DNA from: UBA1756 sp045222555
GTDB taxonomy: Bacteria; Bacteroidota; Bacteroidia; Bacteroidales; WCHB1-69
DNA length: 7,089 nt
Direction of reading: 5' to 3'
NCBI GenBank assembly: GCA_045222555.1
Contig: JBGUYY010000059.1
Span: 1-7,089 of the forward strand
The notes under the pieces are model-generated. The model was not told the origin of the DNA. It searched no databases and saw nothing but the letters and a program-made list of their open reading frames with translations. Positions within the stretch are counted from its first letter, which is position 1. Each line of letters opens with the position of its first letter. Shown piece by piece: positions 1 to 5,190 of this stretch. Both the position numbers and the translations under genes were made by a program.

Positions 1-24
1 TTGAGATTGGAAGGAGGCTTACGT

Positions 25-45
25 GTGTTAATTTGTGTACGCTAA
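25..45 (+). CDS. Putative leader peptide MLICVR (6 codons)
   Basis: GTG at 25 opens a frame reading Met-Leu-Ile-Cys-Val-Arg and stops with TAA at 43-45. GGAGG at 13-17 lies 7 bases before the start, a good ribosome-binding site for such a tiny frame. It lies upstream of three terminator-like hairpins and a drug-efflux gene, the expected position of a regulatory leader peptide. The Ile-Cys-Val-Arg run loosely resembles the IFVI and IAVV stalling motifs of the ErmC and ErmA leader peptides; that resemblance is an inference from a very short string. A competing frame at GTG 23 encodes only Met-Cys. The product would be a cis-acting sensor and not a functional protein. Confidence 0.55.
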   Translation: MLICVR

Positions 46-71
46 TAAGCAATAAAAAGTAGAAGTACCTT

Positions 72-95
72 TCCACATGATGGTGGGCTTTTTTT
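72..95 (+). terminator. Weak terminator-like hairpin 1 in the mef leader
   Basis: CCAC at 73-76 pairs with GTGG at 83-86 around a six-base loop, with a possible T-G pair outside. Seven T residues follow at 89-95. The stem is short, so termination efficiency is doubtful, but the long T-run directly after a stem inside a leader fits an attenuator. Confidence 0.4.
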
Positions 96-127
96 GCGTG
101 CGTATGCAAAGGAACACGTAGGTTTGA

Positions 128-163
128 CACGAGCAGTCTTTGAACTGTATCGTGGTGTTTTTT
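128..163 (+). terminator. Terminator-like hairpin 2 in the mef leader
   Basis: CACGA at 128-132 pairs with TCGTG at 150-154, and CAGT at 134-137 pairs with ACTG at 144-147 around a six-base loop. Six T residues follow at 158-163. Its T-run can alternatively pair with 109-117 (AAGGAACAC against GTGTTTTTT, two G-U), which is a candidate anti-terminator. Confidence 0.55.
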
Positions 164-179
164 CGTGCTTTGTTGTTAT

Positions 180-219
180 GCAGGCGTCTGCCCTCTCTGT
201 GGGACAACGCCTGCTTTTT
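180..219 (+). terminator. Strong intrinsic terminator 3 in the mef leader
   Basis: GCAGGCGT at 180-187 pairs perfectly with ACGCCTGC at 207-214, with CCC/GGG (191-193/201-203) extending the structure inside the loop. TTTTT follows at 215-219. It sits about 50 bases before the transporter start, so it must be bypassed for expression. Its 3' arm and T-tract (211-224) are complementary to 49-62, giving an obvious route to antitermination. Confidence 0.8.
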
Positions 220-265
220 ATTGCAGAAACAAAGGAACAATGCAATAAAAAAGGAGGTTCGCATT

Positions 266-1486
266 ATGACCCAAAACAACAATTCATGGAGAAAAACTTA
301 TTTTACACTTCTTGCCGGACAAGCAATATCCTTTATTAGCAGCGGTATTTTGCAAATGGCCATTATCTTTTATTTGGTTGCGAAAACTAATTCTGCAATC
401 ATATTGACGGCGGCAACACTGATTGGATTTTTGCCGCAAGCCTGTTTAGGCCCGTTTGCAGGTGCTTTTGTTGACCGGCACAGCCGTAAAAGCGTAATGA
501 TTGGTGCGGATTTGATAATTGCCGCCGCTGGCGGTATTCTGGCGCTGGTGGCGTTTTACATGGAATTGCCCGTATGGTCTATTATGGTTGTCCTGTTAAT
601 CCGAAGTGCGGGAACTGCTTTTCATTCTCCAGCATTCAGCGCAGCAACACCTATGATTGTGCCAAAAGAGGAACTTACAAAATGCGCTGGTTACACGCAG
701 ACCATGCAAGCAGTAAGTGCGATTATCAGTCCAGCTGCCGCAGCGTTTTTATATGCTGTTTGGCCTCTTAATGCAATTATATTGTTAGATATTGTGGGTG
801 CAATCCTTGCCTGTGTGACTGTTGCGATTTCGTCCATACCAACGCCTGAACTATGTCCAGAAACGAAAAGACAACAGTTTTTACAGGATATGAAAGAGGG
901 GTATGTGGTATTAAAGCAAAACAGGGGCCTCTTTGCTCTGCTCTGGATTGGTGTAATTTATATGTTCTTTTATATGCCAATCAGTACGCTTTTTCCTCTC
1001 ATCTGTATGTCATACTTCAAAGGAACACCGGCCCATGCCTCTGCCGCTGAAATTGCTTTTGCGGTTGGTATGCTGCTTGGCGGAGTCATTCTGAGCATTT
1101 GGGGCGGTTTTAAGAAACGGCGGTACACCATCGGTCTTTCCGTTCTCCTGATGGGCGTTAGCAATATGCTCTCCGGGCTTTTGCCGCCAGACGCATTTCT
1201 TGTCTTTGTTGTGTGCTGTACTGTTATGGGAATTTCCGCTCCATTTTACGGTGTGCAAAATGCGATTTTTCAAGAAACGGTCAAACCAGAATATCTGGGG
1301 AGAGTTTTTTCTCTACTGACAAGCGCCGCTTCCCTCGCCATGCCGTTTGGCCTTGTCATTTCCGGGCCTCTGGCGGAGCGGCTGGGAGTTGAGAAATGGT
1401 TTGTCATTTGCGGAATTGGCATTATCATCGTTGCGCTTGCCGTATTTTTACTACCCGGTTTGAGAGAGATTGACAATACGCAATAA
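266..1486 (+). CDS. MefA-like MFS drug (probable macrolide) efflux protein
   Basis: This is a 406-residue major facilitator protein, almost exactly the length of MefA (405). Resemblance to remembered MefA runs along the whole chain: LLAGQAISFISSGILQMAI near residue 15-33, the MFS loop 2-3 motif GAFVDRHSRK at 66-75, MIGADLIIAAAG at 78-89, LTKCAGYTQ at 137-145, and KPEYLGRVFSL at 340-350. Hydrophobic segments spread over the length suggest about 12 membrane helices, so it is an inner-membrane, proton-driven exporter. The start at 266 is chosen because AAGGAGG (251-257) lies 8 bases before it; an upstream ATG in frame at 140 would read through a terminator hairpin and lacks a comparable site. 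No msr-type ABC-F partner gene follows. Family assignment is firm; macrolide substrate is inferred, and other ribosome-targeting drugs are possible. Confidence 0.9.
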   Translation: MTQNNNSWRKTYFTLLAGQAISFISSGILQMAIIFYLVAKTNSAIILTAATLIGFLPQACLGPFAGAFVDRHSRKSVMIGADLIIAAAGGILALVAFYMELPVWSIMVVLLIRSAGTAFHSPAFSAATPMIVPKEELTKCAGYTQTMQAVSAIISPAAAAFLYAVWPLNAIILLDIVGAILACVTVAISSIPTPELCPETKRQQFLQDMKEGYVVLKQNRGLFALLWIGVIYMFFYMPISTLFPLICMSYFKGTPAHASAAEIAFAVGMLLGGVILSIWGGFKKRRYTIGLSVLLMGVSNMLSGLLPPDAFLVFVVCCTVMGISAPFYGVQNAIFQETVKPEYLGRVFSLLTSAASLAMPFGLVISGPLAERLGVEKWFVICGIGIIIVALAVFLLPGLREIDNTQ

Positions 1487-1514
1487 TCAACTGCACCTTT
1501 TTCTATTACTAAAC

Positions 1515-1568
1515 AAAATGCCTGGATGGTGGTTCTGAAAAACCAGAACCGCCGTTCAGGCATTTTTT
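1515..1568. terminator. Bidirectional intrinsic terminator between mef-like and XRE genes
   Basis: AAAATGCCTG at 1515-1524 is perfectly complementary to CAGGCATTTT at 1557-1566. An inner stem GGTTCTG/CAGAACC (1531-1537/1544-1550) closes a six-base loop. A T-run follows on the plus strand and the A-run in front supplies one for the minus strand. It serves the two convergent genes and touches the stop codon of the minus-strand regulator. Confidence 0.9.
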
Positions 1569-2367
1569 ATCTTCGTCCTCTCTGCGGTTTTGGATTCTTC
1601 AGCAAGTCGGATTTTTCCGCAATCTTTTTCAGCCACTTCCGTTCTTCTACTGACAGCTTCCTAAAATTCAGCTTGAGCCGTTTGCAGATAAACGCCAAGT
1701 ACGCTTGTTCCGTGTCGCTGTCCTGGCTGACGATTTCACCAGCAGTTTCCAGCATTTCTTTTAGCGGGTTATCCTCTGGGACGCTGAAAAAATCGTCCTT
1801 GTGTGTTTCCCGCAGAGCAAGGGCAATCCCGTTTATGTCCCGTTGTATCACATAGCGGCAAAACTCGTCCTCATCAATATGGGCGGTGATAAGCTGTCTT
1901 AACTGCGTATCACTCATGCCAGGATTATGCTTTTTTATAACAGTTGCGCTCATCGTGTCCACTATGGCGTTTGCACCCTGCGCCTGTTTCAGTGCCGTTC
2001 CGTTCACATAGATTTCAAGGTCAGCCATCAGCCGGGGGAAATCCGGGTGCGCCGCCAGCTCACACAGCAGGGTATTGTCTATCCTCCCGCTTTTCAGCAG
2101 GTCAATCATTTCATCACTCAAACGCAGGTCTGCAAGATCGGCGTTTGGGTGATTTTTCATTTCAGACAGCCCCAGCAGATAATCAGCGGTCACACCGTAA
2201 AACTTCGCCAGCCGGATAAGGGCATAGTGGCTGATGTCCTTGAAGTCTTCCGTTTCGTAACTGCCCAGCGCAGACTTGGAAAGCCCGGTCTGCTCCGCAA
2301 GCTGCCCCAGCGTCAAGCCACGCTCCACACGTAGGTCTTTTAATCGCTCTTGTATGGATAAAGACAT
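1567..2367 (-). CDS. XRE-family helix-turn-helix transcriptional regulator
   Basis: This 266-residue protein begins with a Cro/CI-type DNA-binding domain. Residues about 6-65 contain the helix-turn-helix LTLGQLAEQTGLSKSALGSYE-like segment (19-38) followed by LAKFYGVTADYLLGL (53-67), the usual end of an XRE domain. The remaining 200 residues are mostly predicted helical, with no enzyme motif I recognise, and end in a basic tail (KNPKPQRGRR). ATG at 2367 is preferred because AAGGAGG lies 6 bases before it; an in-frame GTG two codons upstream abuts the Shine-Dalgarno and is unlikely. It converges on the mef-like gene and follows the small 87-residue gene on the same strand. Regulators of this layout are common in Clostridia integrative elements; its target is unknown, with the palindrome at 2401-2437 the nearest candidate. 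Confidence 0.88.
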   Translation of the reverse strand: MSLSIQERLKDLRVERGLTLGQLAEQTGLSKSALGSYETEDFKDISHYALIRLAKFYGVTADYLLGLSEMKNHPNADLADLRLSDEMIDLLKSGRIDNTLLCELAAHPDFPRLMADLEIYVNGTALKQAQGANAIVDTMSATVIKKHNPGMSDTQLRQLITAHIDEDEFCRYVIQRDINGIALALRETHKDDFFSVPEDNPLKEMLETAGEIVSQDSDTEQAYLAFICKRLKLNFRKLSVEERKWLKKIAEKSDLLKNPKPQRGRR

Positions 2368-2400
2368 ATTCACCCTCCTTGCTAGCTCAACGAAAGAGAA

Positions 2401-2437
2401 GCCGTTATGCTATGTACTATGCTCATAGCATAACGGC
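2401..2437. repeat. Perfect 14-bp inverted repeat upstream of the XRE gene
   Basis: GCCGTTATGCTATG at 2401-2414 is the exact reverse complement of 2424-2437, with a 9-base spacer. Shorter CTATG/CATAG and TATGC/GCATA units recur inside and in the spacer. It lies between the stop of the 87-residue gene and the XRE start, both on the minus strand. On that strand only a weak pyrimidine tract (TTCTCTTT) follows. It could be a terminator or attenuator between the two genes or an operator for the XRE protein; sequence alone does not decide. Confidence 0.75.
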
Positions 2438-2445
2438 ATAGGCAT

Positions 2446-2709
2446 TTACAGTTTTATTTTACCATTTGCTACATCTTCACGAAATTTATCAACAAGCTTC
2501 GCTGTCAGCTTGGATTTACCGTAGTGTTCAAGTACAAAAGTACGATAACTTTTTCCATCTACAAGCACATCACTTTTTCTGGTCAACAACCAATTTCCGT
2601 TACCTCCTCCCTGTTCTCTAATATTCCAGTCTTTCCCATATCTTTTATAGATTTCATCTTTTTTACCTTGAACAGACATTGATTCGCTTGGAATATAAAC
2701 AATTTGCAT
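2446..2709 (-). CDS. Hypothetical small protein, 87 residues
   Basis: I do not recognise this protein. It starts at ATG 2709 behind AAGGAGG with 7 bases of spacing, and a good minus-strand promoter lies about 70 bases upstream, so it is probably real. The product is small, charged and lysine-rich, has no Cys pair, no signal peptide and no membrane segment. It contains a Gly-rich turn (EQGGGNGNW, 32-40), a SYRTFVLEHYGKS segment (54-66) and a C-terminal amphipathic stretch (LTAKLVDKFREDV, 68-80). Base composition is clearly more AT-rich than the mobility genes that follow, suggesting a different origin. It is upstream of the XRE gene on the same strand, separated by the palindrome, so the two may be co-transcribed. 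No function is proposed. Confidence 0.7.
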   Translation of the reverse strand: MQIVYIPSESMSVQGKKDEIYKRYGKDWNIREQGGGNGNWLLTRKSDVLVDGKSYRTFVLEHYGKSKLTAKLVDKFREDVANGKIKL

Positions 2710-2937
2710 AATAGCTCCTCCTTTATTTTGTGCAAGAAGACCAGAAACCTGAATTTGTCTTTTATCTTTTTTTGATTATATCACAAATCCGAGAGCGTGG
2801 AAATAGGGAGTTTTTCAGGCTGATTTCCTACCTCTTGGATATACGGCACAGGCGGTCAAAAAGGTGTAGACTTGGGATAGTTCATCGATGGACAAGCACC
2901 TTGGAAACAGAACACGCCAAAGAAAACGGAGGGACGC
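2710..2937. other. Divergent intergenic region
   Basis: This stretch separates the minus-strand 87-residue gene from the plus-strand mobility genes. It holds the minus-strand promoter at 2775-2803. On the plus strand TTGTCT (2755-2760) and TATATC (2777-2782) with 16 bases between them form only a weak candidate promoter for the VLP gene. A CATCGATG palindrome at 2883-2890 is short and of unknown meaning. The Shine-Dalgarno for the VLP gene (GGAGG near 2927) ends the region. I see no gene in it. Confidence 0.4.
2775..2803 (-). promoter_or_regulatory. Sigma-A-type promoter for the 87-residue gene
   Basis: On the minus strand, TATAAT (plus-strand 2780-2775) lies 17 bases downstream of TTTCCA (2803-2798), which matches four of six -35 bases. 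Transcription would begin near 2768 and give a leader of about 60 bases before the Shine-Dalgarno. The consensus -10 and ideal spacing make this the clearest promoter in the left half of the window. Confidence 0.65.
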
Positions 2938-3351
2938 ATGAGCAAAAGACCCTATCAACACCTGCCGCCGCTGGAACACAGGCCGGACGGCTCCCCCTAC
3001 CGCATAACCCCGCCCCAGAAGAGACGAGCCAGCGGCCTGATACGCCGGGAGTGCTGCAACTGCGAGGACGGAAACTGCCTTGCGCTGGACGATGGCGACA
3101 CCTGCGCCTGTCCGCAGATGATTTCGTTCTCCGTCTGCTGCAAGTGGTTCCGCTGGGCGGTCTTGCCGCTGGACAGGACGCTGGAAGCGGAGATTTACCG
3201 GGACAGGGACTTGAAACGCTGTGCGGAGTGCGGCGGTGTGTTCGTCCCGAAGTCCAACCGGGGCAAATACTGCCCGGACTGCGCCGCCAGAGTTCACAGG
3301 CGGCAGAAAACAGAAAGTGAACGGAAAAGGAGGTCTGCTGTGGACAGTTAA
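2938..3351 (+). CDS. Cysteine-rich VLP-domain protein
   Basis: This 137-residue protein matches the Cys_rich_VLP family found in Clostridia mobile elements next to RepA_N and Mob genes. Two cysteine clusters are visible: C39, C40, C42, C47, C56, C58, C67, C68 in the first, then a zinc-ribbon-like CAEC (95-98) and CPDC (112-115). The name-giving Val-Leu-Pro is at 75-77 in WAVLPLD. The C-terminus is very basic. Metal binding and nucleic-acid contact are inferred from the Cys pairs; the family has no established function that I can name. ATG 2938 follows GGAGG with about 7 bases spacing. It heads the plus-strand mobility operon; the next gene starts 111 bases later. Confidence 0.85.
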   Translation: MSKRPYQHLPPLEHRPDGSPYRITPPQKRRASGLIRRECCNCEDGNCLALDDGDTCACPQMISFSVCCKWFRWAVLPLDRTLEAEIYRDRDLKRCAECGGVFVPKSNRGKYCPDCAARVHRRQKTESERKRRSAVDS

Positions 3352-3361
3352 GAGCGGGAAA

Positions 3362-3429
3362 AGCCTTGATTTGCAAGGCTCCGCAAGCCCTCAACCGGGG
3401 CGGCTGGTATCATTTATCATTCGCCCCGG
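3362..3429 (+). repeat. Two hairpins in the VLP-repA gap
   Basis: AGCCTTG at 3362-3368 pairs with CAAGGCT at 3374-3380 over a five-base loop. CCGGGGCG at 3395-3402 pairs perfectly with CGCCCCGG at 3422-3429 over 19 bases. They fill most of the 111-base space before the RepA start, where no clear Shine-Dalgarno is present. Neither has a T-run, so simple termination is unlikely. Control of repA translation or a replication site are possibilities. Confidence 0.5.
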
Positions 3430-3462
3430 AAAACGGGCCTCTAACCGTCCACAAAACACGCT

Positions 3463-3858
3463 ATGACAAACACGATTTATATTCACCAGCCGGAAAAGGC
3501 GTTCAGTTTCACCCGGCTCCCCAATTTCCTTTTTGAAGCACCCACATTCCAGCCCTTGAGCAACGAAGCGAAGGTGCTGTATGCCTTTGTCCTGCGCCGG
3601 GCGGAGTTGTCCCGGAAGAACGGCTGGGCGGACGAGTACGGGCGGGTCTACCTGTACTACCCCATCTGCGAGGTGGTCGCTTTGCTCCGCTGCGGGCGGC
3701 AGAAAGCGGTCAACACCCTGCGGGAGTTGCAGTATGCGGGGCTGGTGGAAATCCAGAAACAGGGCTGTGGAAAACCCAACCGCATTTACCCGAAATCCTA
3801 TGAAGCGGTTCCAAACACCGACTTCAAGAAATCCGGTTATGGTACGCCGGAGGGCTGA
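3463..3858 (+). CDS. RepA_N-type replication initiator (N-terminal domain, probably truncated)
   Basis: The 131 residues correspond to the conserved N-terminal domain of RepA_N initiators of low-GC Gram-positive plasmids and Clostridia elements. FSFTRLPNFLFEAP (14-27), LSNEAKVLYAFVLRR (32-46), YYPICEVVALLRCGRQKAVNTLREL (65-89, winged-helix type) and GCGKPNRIYP (101-110) are typical. The domain binds origin DNA in plasmid relatives. Longer relatives carry a C-terminal region absent here: TGA at 3856 ends the frame. Afterwards coding-like residues appear in the same frame up to TAG at about 3919 and then in the next frame, which suggests decay. The start lacks a strong Shine-Dalgarno. In an integrated element it may support replication of the excised circle; whether the truncated form works is unknown. 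Confidence 0.82.
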   Translation: MTNTIYIHQPEKAFSFTRLPNFLFEAPTFQPLSNEAKVLYAFVLRRAELSRKNGWADEYGRVYLYYPICEVVALLRCGRQKAVNTLRELQYAGLVEIQKQGCGKPNRIYPKSYEAVPNTDFKKSGYGTPEG

Positions 3859-4031
3859 AAACCGTACTTGGCGAGTACGAAAATCAATCCTCTTGAAGTA
3901 CGGAAATCTGACGGTATATAGAAATACAGAGATTAAAACCATCTATTTACATTCATTCCATTCCAATCCTATCAGAGATATTTTCGGCGGGAAAACCCGC
4001 CGGAAAGGAATGGAATGGGGAAAGGAGTTCA
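3859..4031 (+). pseudogene. Possible decayed 3' end of repA
   Basis: Directly after the RepA stop the same frame continues KPYLASTKINPLEVRKSD before TAG near 3919. The frame one base over then reads YRNTEIKTIYLHSFHSNP (about 3919-3972). The composition resembles the Asn/Thr/Ile-rich linker seen downstream of the RepA_N domain in similar elements, as I remember it. One nonsense change plus one frameshift would explain it. The tail overlaps the mob upstream repeats. This is inferred from residue style, not an alignment. Confidence 0.3.
3954..4017 (+). other. Nested inverted repeats upstream of mob (candidate oriT)
   Basis: CATTCCATTCC at 3954-3964 is the exact reverse complement of GGAATGGAATG at 4007-4017. 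Nested inside, CGGCGGG (3985-3991) and CCCGCCG (3996-4002) form a hairpin with an AAAA loop, extendable by T/A pairs to 11 pairs with one G-T. MobV relaxases act at an oriT that lies just upstream of their gene, so position and symmetry fit. The usual MobV nick-site core (GTGTG/TTA type) is not seen here, so a translational or autoregulatory role for mob is the alternative. Confidence 0.5.
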
Positions 4032-4976
4032 ATGGCACAACACGCAATTTTGCGATTTGAGAAGCACAAGGGCCACCCGGCGGGGCCGCTGGAAGCCCAC
4101 CATGAACGGAAAAAGGAGCAGTACGCCAGCAACCCGGACATTGACACCAGCCGGAGCAAGTACAATTTCCACATCGTCAAGCCGGATGGCCGCTACTACC
4201 ATTTCATTCAGAGCCGCATCGAGCAGGCCAGATGCCGCACCCGCAAGGACAGCACTCGGTTTGTGGACACGCTGATTACCGCCAGCCCGGAGTTTTTCAA
4301 GGGCAAGTCCCCAAAGGAGATAGCGGCCTACTTCCAGAGGGCGGCGGACTTCCTCATTGACCGGGTGGGCCGGGAGAACATCGTTTCGGCTATGGTACAC
4401 ATGGATGAAAAAACGCCCCATCTGCACTTGGTCTTTGTGCCGCTGACAAAGGACAACCGCCTGTGCGCCAAAGAAATTATCGGCAACCGGGCCAATCTGA
4501 CGAAGTGGCAGGACGATTTTCACGCCTGTATGGTGGAGCAGTACCCCGACCTGGAGCGTGGGGAAAGCGCCAGCAAGACGGGCCGGAAGCATATCCCCAC
4601 CCGGCTGTTCAAACAGGCGGTCAACCTCTCCAAACAGGCGAGGGCCATTGAAGCGGTTCTCTCCGGCATTACCCCGCTGAACGCCGGAAAGAAGAAAGAG
4701 GAAGCCCTCTCCATGCTGAAAAAGTGGTTTCCGCAGATGGAGAACTTCTCCGGGCAACTGAAAAAATACAAGGTCACAATCAATGACTTGTTAGCGGAAA
4801 ATGAAAAGCTGGAAGTCAGGGCAAAGGCCAGCGAAAAAGGCAAGATGAATGACACGATGGAACGGGCGAAGTTAAAAAGCGAACTGGACGATATGCGGCG
4901 GCTGGTTGACCGTATCCCGCCGGAGATTTTAGCGGAACTGAAACGGCAACAGCGGCAGCATGGAAAGGAAAGGTGA
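4032..4976 (+). CDS. MobV-family relaxase (plasmid mobilization / Pre recombination protein)
   Basis: This 314-residue protein nicks DNA at an oriT and pilots the strand in mobilization by another element's conjugation machinery. The N-terminus HHER (23-26) followed by NPDIDTSRSKYNF (34-46) matches the MobM motif I layout HNER...DINPSRSHLNY. The MobM nucleophile His22 would correspond to His23 here. The metal-binding signature HMDEKTPHLH (123-132) is intact, as in HLDESTPHMH of MobM. Residues about 225-310 are charged and helical, probably coiled coil. The length is shorter than pMV158 MobM (about 490), which is common in Clostridia elements. ATG 4032 follows AAAGGAG with only four bases between. 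The next small gene overlaps its end by 17 bases. Confidence 0.92.
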   Translation: MAQHAILRFEKHKGHPAGPLEAHHERKKEQYASNPDIDTSRSKYNFHIVKPDGRYYHFIQSRIEQARCRTRKDSTRFVDTLITASPEFFKGKSPKEIAAYFQRAADFLIDRVGRENIVSAMVHMDEKTPHLHLVFVPLTKDNRLCAKEIIGNRANLTKWQDDFHACMVEQYPDLERGESASKTGRKHIPTRLFKQAVNLSKQARAIEAVLSGITPLNAGKKKEEALSMLKKWFPQMENFSGQLKKYKVTINDLLAENEKLEVRAKASEKGKMNDTMERAKLKSELDDMRRLVDRIPPEILAELKRQQRQHGKER

Positions 4977-5172
4977 TCTTATAAGTAATATCAGATACAA
5001 AAAGGAAATCGAAATCGTGACTTTTCAGGGAAAGGAAATCACACTGGAAAATCTCTCCCCGGTGTTCACGCCGGAACAGGAAGCAGCCAAACGCCGGGAA
5101 CTGGAACAGCAGCTTTATGAGGTGTTCCGCAAGTACGCCGACAAGCGGGAGAGTGAGGAAGCCGGGACATAA
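4960..5172 (+). CDS. Small conserved-type protein after mob, 70 residues
   Basis: The frame starts inside the end of mob (17-base overlap, different frame) and stops at TAA 5170-5172. The product has a beta-like start (YKKEIEIVTFQGKEITLENLSP) followed by an amphipathic charged helix (TPEQEAAKRRELEQQLYEVFRKYADKRE, about 36-63). Similar short proteins commonly sit between mob and the serine recombinase in such elements, as I recall, without known function. No strong Shine-Dalgarno precedes ATG 4960, so expression by translational coupling to mob is plausible. A later GTG at about 5017 is an alternative start. It may be a relaxase accessory factor, which is inference from position only. Confidence 0.65.
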   Translation: MERKGDLISNIRYKKEIEIVTFQGKEITLENLSPVFTPEQEAAKRRELEQQLYEVFRKYADKRESEEAGT

Positions 5173-5190
5173 GGTTTTCCAAACCCATCA

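Larger units (their letters stand above)
1..265 (+). promoter_or_regulatory. Attenuator-type leader of the mef-like efflux gene
   Basis: This 265-base stretch before the transporter holds no long credible gene. It contains a strong Shine-Dalgarno and six-codon reading frame (25-45), then three T-run hairpins (72-95, 128-163, 180-219), then the transporter Shine-Dalgarno (251-257). Competing pairings are visible. Positions 32-42 inside the peptide frame can pair with 100-110 (11 pairs, two G-U). Positions 49-62 can pair with 211-224 (14 pairs, one G-U), which would break the last terminator. Positions 214-224 can also pair with 242-251 beside the transporter Shine-Dalgarno. Leader peptides with attenuators are known for mef(A)/msr(D), erm genes and Listeria lmo0919. 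That this leader senses a ribosome-targeting antibiotic is inference. The promoter is probably upstream of the window. Confidence 0.7.

Noticed and set aside
23..30. GTGTGTTA resembling a MobV oriT nick core
   Set aside because: It lies about 4 kb from the relaxase gene, inside the leader-peptide frame, without the flanking stem of MobV origins.
124..153. TTGACA with TATCGT 18 bases later as an internal promoter in the mef leader
   Set aside because: The -10 is poor and the bases are explained by hairpin 2; it would bypass the leader peptide. A minor start cannot be excluded.
140..265. Upstream ATG at 140 in frame with the mef-like gene, adding 42 residues
   Set aside because: It reads through the strong terminator hairpin at 180-219, has no comparable Shine-Dalgarno, and the extension has no place in the Mef family, whereas ATG 266 has AAGGAGG and gives the family length.
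28..282. Minus-strand 84-codon frame across the mef leader
   Set aside because: No ribosome-binding site, no recognisable family, and it overlaps the structured leader; the composition follows the hairpins.
2401..2437. Palindrome as a CRISPR repeat or insertion-sequence end
   Set aside because: Only a single copy is present, with no spacers, transposase or target duplication.
2815..3394. Long minus-strand frames opposite the VLP gene, and a plus-strand frame at 2730-3320
   Set aside because: They are shadows of the GC-rich VLP gene, whose cysteine motifs and Shine-Dalgarno identify the true frame.
4029..4757. 242-codon minus-strand frame opposite the MobV gene
   Set aside because: The intact MobV motifs lie on the plus strand; the antisense frame shows no start signal or recognisable domain.
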